This document shows, one piece after another, positions 1 through 8,250 of a DNA stretch of 64,000 nucleotides (position 1 is the first letter of the stretch; each line of letters starts with the position of its first letter). Made by a program: the position numbers and the translations under genes. The stretch lies in assembly GCF_013009075.1 (NCBI RefSeq), contig NZ_CP053108.1:2108001-2172000 (forward strand), in the 5' to 3' direction. This DNA is from Halomonas sp. TA22. Its GTDB lineage: Bacteria > Pseudomonadota > Gammaproteobacteria > Pseudomonadales > Halomonadaceae. The notes beneath the pieces were generated by a model. It was not told the origin of the DNA, searched no databases, and was given only the letters and a program-made list of their open reading frames with translations.

Positions 1-286
1 TCAAGGATACCCCCTGGCCATGCCGCGCTTCAGCACCTCAAGGCCGGTGACGCGCCACTTGGATGGTGCTGGCTATGAGGTATTCACGGGCATAGGACCC
101 GACCTGATGACTGGCGCTCGCCAAGCGGCGGAAGGCGCCATCGACTGGCTGGGCATGACGCACAACCTGCCGGCCGATCAGGCCTACATGCTCTGCTCTG
201 TCTGCGGCGACCTGAGGATCAGCGAAATCGTAGATGCACCCAACTGGGTAGTGGCGTTCTATCTACCAAGAATTATTTTCGAATAG
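1..286 (+). CDS. Acetamidase/formamidase C-terminal part (cut by window start)
   Basis: The reading frame is open from the left edge and stops at 286, so only the last ~95 residues are visible. They contain the block GPDLM..ARQAA..AIDWL followed by LPADQAYMLCSVCGDLRISEIVD, which is the C-terminal signature of the FmdA/AmdA acetamidase-formamidase family (zinc-dependent hydrolysis of formamide or short amides to ammonia and the acid). An internal ATG at 20 lies inside the conserved domain and is unlikely to be the true start. Whether the upstream part is intact cannot be seen. Family assignment is from sequence pattern; the substrate is not determined. Confidence 0.75.
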   Translation, partial: QGYPLAMPRFSTSRPVTRHLDGAGYEVFTGIGPDLMTGARQAAEGAIDWLGMTHNLPADQAYMLCSVCGDLRISEIVDAPNWVVAFYLPRIIFE

Positions 287-297
287 TCTAATTAGAC
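286..297. repeat. 12-bp perfect palindrome at formamidase stop
   Basis: GTCTAATTAGAC is a perfect palindrome that begins on the last base of the formamidase stop codon. It is too short for a terminator stem with a loop and has no T-run. It could be a protein binding site for the next gene. Confidence 0.4.
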
Positions 298-311
298 AAG
301 TTATGTATATC

Positions 312-359
312 ACTCCTGTGAGCTGAGCCCACCCTGGGCTTGTTACACCTCACAGGAGT
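312..359 (+). promoter_or_regulatory. Nested hairpin sequestering a Shine-Dalgarno sequence
   Basis: ACTCCTGTGAG (312-322) pairs perfectly over 11 bp with CTCACAGGAGT (349-359). Inside the loop AGCCCA (326-331) pairs with TGGGCT (335-340) around a 3-nt loop. The AGGAG ribosome binding site of the ATG at 366 lies within the 3' arm, so the folded RNA would hide it. This resembles a translational switch or RNA thermometer. The gene it precedes is broken, so the element may be a relic. Confidence 0.55.
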
Positions 360-365
360 TCCAAT

Positions 366-830
366 ATGCCTCCACCCTGCTCGCGCTGTGTCTCGCAGCG
401 CTAAAAGGTCGTGCAGCCGGAGAAGGTGCTGGAGTTCTACCGGGACCTGACCGATTACGCCAGCTATGAGCTGGAGACGGCTGGCGTGCTCAAGGGCGGC
501 GGTCGCAAGTTCTGGGCACTGGCCCGCAGCGGCTGGAGGAGTGCTTTGAAGGGGCAGGATCAGGTCAATGCCTATCTGTTGCTGGCCACGTCCTGCGATG
601 GGTCGCTTGCCACCGTGGCTACGCCAACCTCGGTACGGGTGGTCTGCAACAACACCCTGACCATTGCCGTGGACGGCATAAGTCAGGGCGTGAAGGTCTC
701 GCACAGCACCGAGTTCGATCCCAAGCGGGCCCGCAGCAACGACTACCGCATGGGGGCTCCGCCTGGTTCAGCCAAGGGGCCCAGCCTCAAGAACAAGGCG
801 CTAGAGTCGACCTTGGCGCTGGTGGCCTGA
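366..830 (+). pseudogene. DUF932 (phage/plasmid-related) protein, broken
   Basis: An ATG at 366, 7 nt after AGGAG, opens a frame that stops after 12 codons (TAA at 402-404). Homology to DUF932 proteins then resumes from 411 (GTG), with recognisable parts such as VLEFYRDLTDYASYELETAG and KGQDQVNAYLLLATSCDGS. The ~140 residues present are well under half of the usual ~300 or more, and both the N-terminal and C-terminal parts are missing. DUF932 proteins are found on plasmids, phages and integrative elements and have no established biochemical role. A second small remnant of the same gene lies at 17198-17262, so the catabolic island is bracketed by DUF932 pieces. Treated as a degraded mobile-element gene. 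Confidence 0.6.
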
Positions 831-1237
831 TCGACTGCGGATGTTGAGAGACCGATCACAACCATCACGAGAAGTGGGTCAAGCAGACTCTGGCCTGCAA
901 TGTTGCAGCGGTGATGCTGTCCACATCCCCTCAGCAATCCTGAGCAGAGCAATGACGACCAGAATATTACATAGCACTTGTAAGACGATTGGGTTAATTG
1001 AGGTAAGAGTGTTCCTTCATATCGCCACCGCTTTCGAATTGCACTCGCCCTCCCTTGTTACCATACAGCTTTTCGGTGGAGTGGTGGTAATAGTTGAAAG
1101 AGCCCAGCTGTTTCCGGCCAGGCTCTTCTAGTAAATATATTGGGCTACAATTCGCCAGGTAATTCAAAATTGAACAACAGGTCGTCCTGAGCGTCCATCC
1201 CTGCCAACTAAAGTAACCGACACTCGCGAAAATGGCG
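831..1237. other. Non-coding stretch, no recognisable gene
   Basis: About 400 bp of lower-GC sequence between the DUF932 remnant and the lyase gene. Short open frames exist on both strands but none has a ribosome binding site with recognisable protein content. I see no clear terminator, repeat or insertion-sequence end here. Confidence 0.5.
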
Positions 1238-2104
1238 CTATTTTGCTGAATAACGCTCTGCAGTTGCCAACATCTCCGGCAACCCAATCGCCTCATTGAG
1301 TTCATCGAAAGCCGCCATGCGGTCGCGAAAGGGTTCGGTGGTGCCGTGAGCCTTGAGGCTCTCGAAGTAAGCCGTCACCTGGCGAATCACTGCGCGAGCC
1401 AGCCCACCGGGGAAAATCACCAATTTGAAGCCTAAATCGGCGAGCTGTTCGGCGCTGCCCGCCGGGGTGCGACCACCCTCGACCATATTGGCCAACAGCG
1501 GTACACGATGTTTAAAATGCTCGGTAATCATTAACTGCTGTTGCCGGCTCTGGGGCGCCTCGATGAATAGCACATCCGCCCCCGCTTCCAAATAATGCTC
1601 GCCACGCTCTATGGCCGCTTCGATCCCTTCCACAGCTATACCATCGGTCCGCGCGATGATCTGTGTCGCCTTGCTATGGCGTGCATCACAGGCCGCCTGG
1701 ATTTTACCTACCATTTCATCGGCACTAATCAAGGTCTTGCCACTAAGGTGACCGCAACGCTTGGGAAATGTCTGATCCTCAAGCTGGATCCCAGAAGCAC
1801 CGCTGCGCTCGAATATACGTACAGTACGCTGCACGTTAAGTGCATTGCCATAGCCAGTATCGGCGTCAACAATCAAGGCAATATCGACGCGGTCGCGAAT
1901 CGCCGCGATGCTGTCGGCAACCTCGGTCATGGTCACTAGACCCAAGTCAGGACGGCCCAGTTGGGTGTAGGCCAGACTGGCCCCAGATAGATATAGGCAC
2001 TCGAAGCCAGCCTGCGCCGCTAGGTTGGCCGTAAAGGGGTCATAGACACCTGGAGCGACCACTGCACCTTGAGTTTGTTGGATCAAGTCGATTAGCGGAA
2101 TCAT
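1238..2104 (-). CDS. Isocitrate lyase/PEP mutase family C-C lyase (PrpB / 2,3-dimethylmalate lyase-like)
   Basis: A 288-residue TIM-barrel protein of the PrpB/oxaloacetate decarboxylase/PEP mutase superfamily. It has the metal-binding motif VDADTGYG (residues 79-86) and the lyase loop KRCGH (115-119), whose cysteine is the catalytic acid in true lyases; phosphonopyruvate-forming mutases lack it. Such enzymes cleave 2-methylisocitrate, 2,3-dimethylmalate or oxaloacetate, releasing pyruvate or a related acid. It sits in tandem with the GntR regulator and opposite tctCBA and a LeuCD-like hydro-lyase, so hydration or isomerisation of an unsaturated or branched acid followed by C-C cleavage is a reasonable pathway. 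The precise substrate is inference; 2,3-dimethylmalate is one candidate because the same enzyme set (LeuCD-like DmdAB plus this lyase) acts on it in Eubacterium barkeri. Confidence 0.8.
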   Translation of the reverse strand: MIPLIDLIQQTQGAVVAPGVYDPFTANLAAQAGFECLYLSGASLAYTQLGRPDLGLVTMTEVADSIAAIRDRVDIALIVDADTGYGNALNVQRTVRIFERSGASGIQLEDQTFPKRCGHLSGKTLISADEMVGKIQAACDARHSKATQIIARTDGIAVEGIEAAIERGEHYLEAGADVLFIEAPQSRQQQLMITEHFKHRVPLLANMVEGGRTPAGSAEQLADLGFKLVIFPGGLARAVIRQVTAYFESLKAHGTTEPFRDRMAAFDELNEAIGLPEMLATAERYSAK

Positions 2105-2127
2105 GGCATTACCCTCAAAGATAGAGA

Positions 2128-2913
2128 TTACGCGTCCCAGACGCGTTTGTTGTTAGAGGTCTTGCGCCCGAGCGACATCTGATGCTCATAGGTGTCGGGA
2201 CAATAAAACCCTTCAATGTATTCCACGGGCCGGCCGTCTTCATCAAATACCGTGCGGCGGATGCATAGCAGTGCATCACCCGGTTCCATATTGAGTAAGT
2301 TGGCTTGGTTGGGTGTTGCTAACTTGGCAGTAATTGCTTGCTCAGCGTGAGTCACCTTGGCCCCGGCACGCTCAAGCAATAACAATAGTGGCTGGGTAGC
2401 CATGTCATCCCCAGTGAAGGCGCGGCCTATCGTTTCTGGCACATAGGTGGTCAGCAGCGAGAACGGCGCACCGCGGTGGCTACGAACACGGATAGCTTTC
2501 TGCACCAGCGCTCCCGGCGCCACTTCAAGCGCAAGTGCAACCTCAGCAGAGGCAGCGACATAGCCGAAATCGTGCACCTTGACCTCAGTTTTAAGGCCCA
2601 TGGCTATCAGGTTCTCTATGACACCTGAAATACTTGCCTGCACAGGCGAATGCTCGTTAGAGGCTATGGGGAAGGTGCCCCTGCCACGATAGCGCACCAC
2701 CAAACCTTCTCGATCCAAGCGTTCCATCGCCTTGCGAATAGTAATTCGCGAGACCTGAAACTGCTCAGTCAGCAGAATTTCGTTAGGGAGGGGTTGTTCG
2801 GGGGTATAGCGCCCTTCAAGAATTTCCTGGCGCAAGACCAAATAGACACGATGATGCTTCGGCCATGGGTCACTTGAGTCCCCGTTGGGCTGACGTTTTA
2901 AGAGGTCTGTCAC
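2128..2913 (-). CDS. GntR family regulator, HutC/UTRA type
   Basis: 261 residues. The N-terminal ~85 residues form a GntR winged helix-turn-helix (ILLTEQFQVSRITIRKAMERL, then the wing YRGRGTF). The rest is a UTRA ligand-binding domain. The start is GTG at 2913, preceded at good distance by a perfect AGGAGG, so the unusual start codon is well supported. It is cotranscribed with, and upstream of, the lyase gene and divergent from tctC. The likely role is substrate-responsive control of the island through the two inverted repeats in the shared intergenic region. Confidence 0.85.
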   Translation of the reverse strand: MTDLLKRQPNGDSSDPWPKHHRVYLVLRQEILEGRYTPEQPLPNEILLTEQFQVSRITIRKAMERLDREGLVVRYRGRGTFPIASNEHSPVQASISGVIENLIAMGLKTEVKVHDFGYVAASAEVALALEVAPGALVQKAIRVRSHRGAPFSLLTTYVPETIGRAFTGDDMATQPLLLLLERAGAKVTHAEQAITAKLATPNQANLLNMEPGDALLCIRRTVFDEDGRPVEYIEGFYCPDTYEHQMSLGRKTSNNKRVWDA

Positions 2914-2976
2914 TGCGCCTCCTACCTTACTCGGTAGCTTGTTAGGCGAACGGTGAGCTCGCGATTACTGGACTTT

Positions 2977-3012
2977 ATGTCCTATTGACATAACAAAGAT
3001 ACCATGTATCAA
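2977..3012 (+). promoter_or_regulatory. tctC promoter with two candidate GntR operators
   Basis: TTGACA (2985-2990) and TATCAA (3007-3012) are spaced by 16 bp and fit a sigma-70 promoter for tctC. ATGTC-N5-GACAT (2977-2991) overlaps the -35 element and GATAC-N3-GTATC (2998-3010) overlaps the -10. Both inverted repeats are perfect and of a size bound by GntR/HutC dimers, so repression by the adjacent GntR protein is likely. The transcription start is not established. Confidence 0.5.
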
Positions 3013-3100
3013 TGAATGTTGCCAAGGATCAAATTCGTCATTAAGTGCCAGCTGCTTCGTCGAGTTTGATTTCTATAACAACGACAGTCGGAGACGCCAT

Positions 3101-4126
3101 ATGAAATACCAACAACAAGTCAGTTTCCTTGCCTCCTCGATCAAGCCCGGCTTGCCCAGGCTTGTCACCGGCATATCGTGCCTGGTGCTTAGCATCGGCC
3201 TGGTCGGAGCCGCTCAGGCAGACTGGCCAGAGGACCCCATTGAAATCGTCGTGCCCTTCGATGCCGGCGGAAGCGCAGACCGCATGGCGCGCGGCCTCGC
3301 TGAGCACATGTCGCCTCGACTTGGCGTGCCGATAAGCATCATTAACCGCCCTGGTGGTGCCGGGGCACTTGGTGCTACCTATTTTCAACAGCAGGCCGCT
3401 AATGGCCAGACACTGCTTGTGATACAGGCTTCCCCCTACCTGGCTAGTGCTATTGAGATCGGGGGCGCACCGGTGAAATGGGATGACTTCGAACTGCTCA
3501 GTGCCCAGTGGAACGACTACGGAATCGTTGCGGTACATAACGAAAGCCCTTATCAAGACCTCGAATCACTGGTCGAGGCGATGCGCGATCCTGGTGAGGT
3601 CAGTTCCGGCATTATTGTTGGAAATGGCGGTCATCTGCAGACATTAGTAATGATGGATGCCCTCGACATTGAGCACGATAACGTGCGCTTCGTTACTTAC
3701 AGCGGTGGCGCCCCGCTACGAGCGGCGCTGGCAGGTAATCAAGTCGACTTTGAGATCCTCGCTGCCGAGGCAGCGCTGAGCATCAGCGATGAAATACGGG
3801 CCCTAGCGGTGGTCAATGACCAACCCAGCGACAACTGGGACGCTCCACTATTCAACGACGTAATGACGAGCCTAGGCGTTGATCCTTTGCCGCTGATCGG
3901 CGGCAACGTCACCGGGCTAATCGCCCACGCCTCGCTGCAGGAAGAGTATCCGGAGCGCTACCAGCGGCTAATACAAGCCTATCAGGACACCCTCGAAAGT
4001 GACGAATTCCAAGTCTGGTCCACCAAAGCAGGTATCGGGGCCGACTGGGTCTCACCGGAAGAGAGCCAGGCACTGGTCGACGAGGCCTACCGCGCCATCC
4101 AGCAGTATGCCCCACTCTTGCAGTAA
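3101..4126 (+). CDS. tctC: Tripartite tricarboxylate transporter substrate-binding protein (Bug family)
   Basis: 341 residues with a long N-terminal signal region ending near AQA-D (about residue 40), then the Bug-family core WPEDPIEIVVPFDAGGSADRMAR. These periplasmic proteins bind carboxylates (citrate, malate, aromatic or branched acids) and deliver them to TctAB in the inner membrane. It is the first gene of a five-gene plus-strand set tctC-tctB-tctA-leuC-like-leuD-like and has a promoter with two inverted repeats upstream. The ligand cannot be read from sequence; the neighbouring hydro-lyase and lyase point to an unsaturated or branched di- or tricarboxylate. Confidence 0.85.
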   Translation: MKYQQQVSFLASSIKPGLPRLVTGISCLVLSIGLVGAAQADWPEDPIEIVVPFDAGGSADRMARGLAEHMSPRLGVPISIINRPGGAGALGATYFQQQAANGQTLLVIQASPYLASAIEIGGAPVKWDDFELLSAQWNDYGIVAVHNESPYQDLESLVEAMRDPGEVSSGIIVGNGGHLQTLVMMDALDIEHDNVRFVTYSGGAPLRAALAGNQVDFEILAAEAALSISDEIRALAVVNDQPSDNWDAPLFNDVMTSLGVDPLPLIGGNVTGLIAHASLQEEYPERYQRLIQAYQDTLESDEFQVWSTKAGIGADWVSPEESQALVDEAYRAIQQYAPLLQ

Positions 4127-4190
4127 ACGCGGCGAACGGATCCCACCCTTAGACCATCGTTCATCGAATTGACATCGCGGGAGGCACGGC

Positions 4191-4661
4191 ATGGAAACCT
4201 CAACACGGCGGCACAGCTTTCCCTTGGGAAACGTGCTGTTCTCACTGAGCCTGGCGGTCGTGTTCGGCTACTACGCTCATGGCGTCCATGCCGCAGCCCG
4301 AGGTGTCACCGACTGGCTCCTGATACTGCCAGCAGCAGGAATCGGTATCACTGCACTATTGGTGATTACCGGTGCCAAAGTAATCGACTGGTACCGCCAG
4401 GTGGGCGCAGCCAGCTCTAGCGCCTCCGACGACTCGACAAGACCCGCATTGCTGTTCATGGGGTTGCTGGCCCTCTATGTGTCCGCGATATCGATTATAG
4501 GATTCGATCTGGGCAGCTTTTTGTTCTTATGCCTAGCCCTTTACCTGCAGGGTGAGAGACGCTGGTGGGTAATTCTCGGTTTTGGACTAGTGGTCTCCGT
4601 TCCCATTGTGGTGCTGTTTATCGAGCTGCTGGGCATCCGCCTGCCCACTCTGCTGCTCTAA
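4191..4661 (+). CDS. tctB: Tripartite tricarboxylate transporter small membrane subunit TctB
   Basis: 156 residues with about four hydrophobic segments (near residues 12-32, 40-62, 84-104 and 112-150), which is the TctB pattern. The start ATG follows GGGAGG at suitable distance. TctB is the small membrane component that works with TctA. It lies between tctC and tctA, 64 bp after the former and 37 bp before the latter. Confidence 0.85.
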   Translation: METSTRRHSFPLGNVLFSLSLAVVFGYYAHGVHAAARGVTDWLLILPAAGIGITALLVITGAKVIDWYRQVGAASSSASDDSTRPALLFMGLLALYVSAISIIGFDLGSFLFLCLALYLQGERRWWVILGFGLVVSVPIVVLFIELLGIRLPTLLL

Positions 4662-4698
4662 TTTCTACCGTCACTCTAGCTAGGAGGCACCATACGTC

Positions 4699-6201
4699 AT
4701 GATCAATGTCGAGGCCTTCCACGCCGCTCTGAGTCTGCTGGGCAATACTCCAGCCGCCTGGTTGGTAGTTCCCCCAGGACTGGTCATTGGGCTTTTCTTT
4801 GGCTCGATTCCGGGACTCTCCATCTCCATTGCCATGGCGGTATTCCTGCCTGCGACTATGTACATGGACTTTCTGCCGGCCATTCTATTTCTTACCGCCA
4901 TTTTTACCGGTGGAGGCTTCGGTGGAGCGATCCCTGCCATCATGATGAATATCCCAGGCACGTCCTCCTCCGTAGCTACTGCGTTTGACGGCTACCCCAT
5001 GGCGCGACGCGGCGAGCACGCCCAGGCGCTGGGGATCGGCCTGGTAGCCTCGGTGCTAGGTACGTTGATTGGTTATCTACTGCTGCTGTTCACCGTGCAG
5101 TCAATCTCCCAATGGGTCCTACGCCTGGGCCCCACCGAGATGTTGGTTGTGGCCATATGGGGTGTCACTTTGATCGCGGTGCTCAATGATGCCAGCATCT
5201 CTAAAGGCATCGCCGCCGGTATATTAGGTATTCTTATCAGCACTATCGGCTACAGCGACGCGGGGCAGATGCGCGGCACCTTCGGCAGTATGTATTTGCT
5301 AGATGGTATACCGGTGATCCCCGCACTGATCGGTTTCTTCGCCGCCTCGGAGCTTTTTAATTTAGTTGGCAAGCGCTATATCGTTGATAATAGCGCTCTG
5401 CGCGTGGTCCACTTCCGCAATATTCTTATGGGGATGAGGGAAGCACTCAGCAAGCCTTTTCAGCTATTACGAGGCGGCAGCATGGGGGCTGTTATTGGCG
5501 CCATTCCAGGTGTTGGCGCCAGCATTGCCAACCTCGCAGCCTACGCCACCGCCAAGCAGCGATCGAAGGACCCGGACTCATTTGGTAAAGGCAATCCATC
5601 AGGCCTCATCGCTGCCGAGTCGGCCAATAGTAGCTCCGAAGGCGGCTCAATGATCACTTTGCTCGCGCTCGGGCTGCCTGGCGGTGCCGGAACCGCAGTG
5701 CTGCTCGGTGCCTTTGCCATGCATAACGTTACTGGCGGGCCACGATTCATTAGAGAAAATCCCGATATCGTTTATGCCCTGATCATTGGCAACATGGCCC
5801 AGGCGGTACTGCTTCTGCTAGTGGGGCTCGGCTTCATCTTCCTCGCTGGCTATATCGTCAAATTATCTCTCAAGTTAATGATTCCTATTGTGATGGTTCT
5901 CTCAGTGGTCGGCTCATACGCTATTACCGGCAACATGGTTGGGCCCATTACAGTAGTGGCTACTGGCATTATTGGTTGGCTAATGCGCCGCTATGGCTAT
6001 CCGGTTGCAGCTACCGTAGTTGGCCTGCTGGTTGGTGGCATGGCCGAGGGCGAACTGGTACGCAGCATGCAGATCAGCGGTGGAAATCTCGGGTTTATCG
6101 CCGACCGTCCCATTACCTTGGTGCTGCTTGCCCTACTACTGCTCTCGGTACTACCACGCGTGATTGGTAGCGTGATCAAGCGTCGCCACGCAATTTCTTG
6201 A
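4699..6201 (+). CDS. tctA: Tripartite tricarboxylate transporter large membrane subunit TctA
   Basis: 500 residues, the full family length, with ~11-12 transmembrane helices. TctA signatures are visible, including PGLSISIAMAVFLP near the start, the GGGFGGAIPAIMMNIPGTSS block around residues 70-95 and GAIPGVGASIANLAAY in the middle. It forms the ion-coupled permease for the solute delivered by TctC. TAGGAGG precedes the start. It is followed 25 bp later by the LeuC-like gene, so transport and metabolism are probably transcribed together. Confidence 0.9.
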   Translation: MINVEAFHAALSLLGNTPAAWLVVPPGLVIGLFFGSIPGLSISIAMAVFLPATMYMDFLPAILFLTAIFTGGGFGGAIPAIMMNIPGTSSSVATAFDGYPMARRGEHAQALGIGLVASVLGTLIGYLLLLFTVQSISQWVLRLGPTEMLVVAIWGVTLIAVLNDASISKGIAAGILGILISTIGYSDAGQMRGTFGSMYLLDGIPVIPALIGFFAASELFNLVGKRYIVDNSALRVVHFRNILMGMREALSKPFQLLRGGSMGAVIGAIPGVGASIANLAAYATAKQRSKDPDSFGKGNPSGLIAAESANSSSEGGSMITLLALGLPGGAGTAVLLGAFAMHNVTGGPRFIRENPDIVYALIIGNMAQAVLLLLVGLGFIFLAGYIVKLSLKLMIPIVMVLSVVGSYAITGNMVGPITVVATGIIGWLMRRYGYPVAATVVGLLVGGMAEGELVRSMQISGGNLGFIADRPITLVLLALLLLSVLPRVIGSVIKRRHAIS

Positions 6202-6226
6202 CACTGAAAATCACTGGGAAGCCCTC

Positions 6227-7615
6227 ATGACTCAGCCTTCTCTCACCCTATTTGAGAAAATATGGCATCAGCACGTAGTCGCCAGCGAAGGGGAATTCGA
6301 CCTGCTTTGGGTCGACCGCCATTTCGTTCATGAGGGCTCATTTCATGCCTTCGATAAGCTCGACAGCAGTGGTCGGCCACTGGCTTACCCCGAGCTAACT
6401 TTCGGCATTGCCGACCACTACGTGCCGTCAGATCTAACACGCCTCGAGGATGATCCTGAAGTGGCCGGCATGATTCGCCTGCTGGAAGATAATACAACCA
6501 AACATCAGCTTACCTATATGGGACTCGGTCATGGCGACCGCGGCATTGTCCACGTCGCAGCACCTGAACTGGGCCTAACCCTACCTGGGCTAATCATCGT
6601 CTGTGGTGACTCCCATACCACCACGCATGGCGCCTTCGGCGCGCTGGCCATGGGCATAGGCGCGACTGAAGTCGCCCATGTGCTCGCTACACAAACATTG
6701 TGGCAACGCCGCCCCAGAACCATGCGTATTCATGTCAAGGGTGAGCTCGCGCAAGGCGTCACTGCCAAGGACCTCGCGCTGCATATCATTCACCAGATCG
6801 GTACAGGCGGCGCCACCGGCCACGCCGTTGAGTACACAGGCTCGGCAGTCAGTGCACTTTCCATGGATGCTCGCATGACACTATGCAATATGACCATCGA
6901 GGCTGGCGCTCGAGTAGGTATGGTCGCACCGGATGAAACCACCTTTACCTGGCTACGCCATGCGCCCCAGGCACCGCAAGGCAGCATCTTCGAACAGGCC
7001 GAGTGCCAATGGCGTGAACTCTACAGCGACCCCGATGCCACTTATGATAAGGACATACTAATAGAGGCCGGTGAAGTGGCTCCGCGCGTCACATGGGGCA
7101 CCAGCCCAGAGCAGTCCATAGCAGTGGATGAGCCTTTCTCTCCAGCCGACAGCGAGGCCAACCGTACGTCGTTAGCGTACATGGGGCTGAGAAGGGGTGA
7201 ACCAGTTCTTGGTCTGCCTATCGACCAGGTATTTATCGGCTCGTGCACCAACTCACGGCTGAGCGATCTGCGCGCCGCCGCCGCTGTGATGGTCAACGGC
7301 ATGGTCAAGGTACCAACACTGATCGTCGCCGGCTCCAACCGCGTCAAGGTTCAAGCCGAGGCTGAAGGACTCGCAGATATCTTCCGCAAGGCGGGCGCTA
7401 GCTGGGGTGAAAGCGGTTGTTCAATGTGCGTGGCCATGAACGGTGATAGCGTCGGTCCAGGTCAACGCTGCGCCTCCACCAGCAACCGCAATTTTCCCGG
7501 TAGGCAAGGCCCCGGCGCACGCACCCATTTGATGAGTCCAGCCATGGCCGCCGCCGCCGCGCTCAACGGCAAGATCGTCGATGTCCGTCAATCCCCTACA
7601 GGAGCCAGCGCATGA
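6227..7615 (+). CDS. LeuC-like hydro-lyase, large subunit (aconitase superfamily)
   Basis: 462 residues. The aconitase-type [4Fe-4S] ligands are Cys340 (IGSCTNSR) and Cys398/Cys401 (GCSMC), and the substrate-loop motif CGDSHTTTHGAFG (126-138) is intact. The protein closely follows isopropylmalate dehydratase large subunits, but the N-terminal substrate region reads FVHEGSFHAFDKL rather than the usual LVHEVTSPQAFEGL. No leuA or leuB is nearby. The context is a tricarboxylate transporter and a C-C lyase, so a catabolic hydratase or isomerase (dimethylmaleate, citraconate or similar) is more likely than leucine synthesis. A decayed copy of its C-terminal part lies at 17249-17440. Confidence 0.82.
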   Translation: MTQPSLTLFEKIWHQHVVASEGEFDLLWVDRHFVHEGSFHAFDKLDSSGRPLAYPELTFGIADHYVPSDLTRLEDDPEVAGMIRLLEDNTTKHQLTYMGLGHGDRGIVHVAAPELGLTLPGLIIVCGDSHTTTHGAFGALAMGIGATEVAHVLATQTLWQRRPRTMRIHVKGELAQGVTAKDLALHIIHQIGTGGATGHAVEYTGSAVSALSMDARMTLCNMTIEAGARVGMVAPDETTFTWLRHAPQAPQGSIFEQAECQWRELYSDPDATYDKDILIEAGEVAPRVTWGTSPEQSIAVDEPFSPADSEANRTSLAYMGLRRGEPVLGLPIDQVFIGSCTNSRLSDLRAAAAVMVNGMVKVPTLIVAGSNRVKVQAEAEGLADIFRKAGASWGESGCSMCVAMNGDSVGPGQRCASTSNRNFPGRQGPGARTHLMSPAMAAAAALNGKIVDVRQSPTGASA

Positions 7616-8250
7616 AGCCCGTCACTCAGGTGGAAAGCCCAGCCCTGCTCCTACTTGACAATAATATCGACACCGACCAGATCATTCCTGCTCGCTTCCT
7701 GCGCAAGCCACGGAGCAGCGGTTATCATCACTATCTTCTATATGATGCCCGCTACGATATGCACGGCCAACCGCTGCCAGAATCACCGATTCCTGAGCCT
7801 ACAACAGAGGGAGAGCCTGGCTCTGCGAAAATCGTTCTTGCCGGTCATAACATCGGTTGTGGCTCATCACGGGAAGGCGCCGTCTACGCCTTCGTCGACT
7901 ACGGCATTCAGGTCATCATCTCGACTAAAATCGCCGACATTTTCCGTAACAATGCCATCCGTAACGGCTTGCTGCCGATCATGCTCGACCAGGCACCTTT
8001 CGATGAGCTCGTCGCCCACTGCCAGACCAACCCGCAAGCTTCCTTAGTAGTGGATCTGGACATCTGCACAATACGCTGGGGAAATGATCGAGGCCTGTCC
8101 TTCGAGATCGATGCAGGAAGTCGCGAACGCCTACTTAAAGGGATTGATGATATTCAGGCCACTCTGTCCCGAGAACAGCAAATCAGATACTTCGCCACGC
8201 GTTTACTGAAAGAGAGGCCTTGGACGATCCCTGCTAAGCCAATGCAATAA
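7612..8250 (+). CDS. LeuD-like hydro-lyase, small subunit
   Basis: 212 residues, full length for LeuD. Motifs are NNIDTDQIIPARFL near residue 18 and the swivelling-domain signature GCGSSREGAVYAF around residue 83. Its ATG overlaps the stop of the large-subunit gene by 4 bp (ATGA), giving translational coupling and a balanced heterodimer. With the large subunit it would interconvert an unsaturated acid and its hydroxy acid. This is the last intact gene of the plus-strand carboxylate operon. Confidence 0.82.
   Translation: MKPVTQVESPALLLLDNNIDTDQIIPARFLRKPRSSGYHHYLLYDARYDMHGQPLPESPIPEPTTEGEPGSAKIVLAGHNIGCGSSREGAVYAFVDYGIQVIISTKIADIFRNNAIRNGLLPIMLDQAPFDELVAHCQTNPQASLVVDLDICTIRWGNDRGLSFEIDAGSRERLLKGIDDIQATLSREQQIRYFATRLLKERPWTIPAKPMQ

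Noticed and set aside
994-1305. 103-codon minus frame considered as an insertion-sequence transposase end
   Set aside because: Segments such as NYYHHSTEK suggested a transposase, but no DDE motif, terminal repeat or consistent similarity could be made out, and the frame runs into the lyase gene.
6227-8250. Leucine biosynthesis leuCD
   Set aside because: No leuA or leuB nearby, a divergent N-terminal substrate region and linkage to tctCBA and a C-C lyase argue for a catabolic paralogue.
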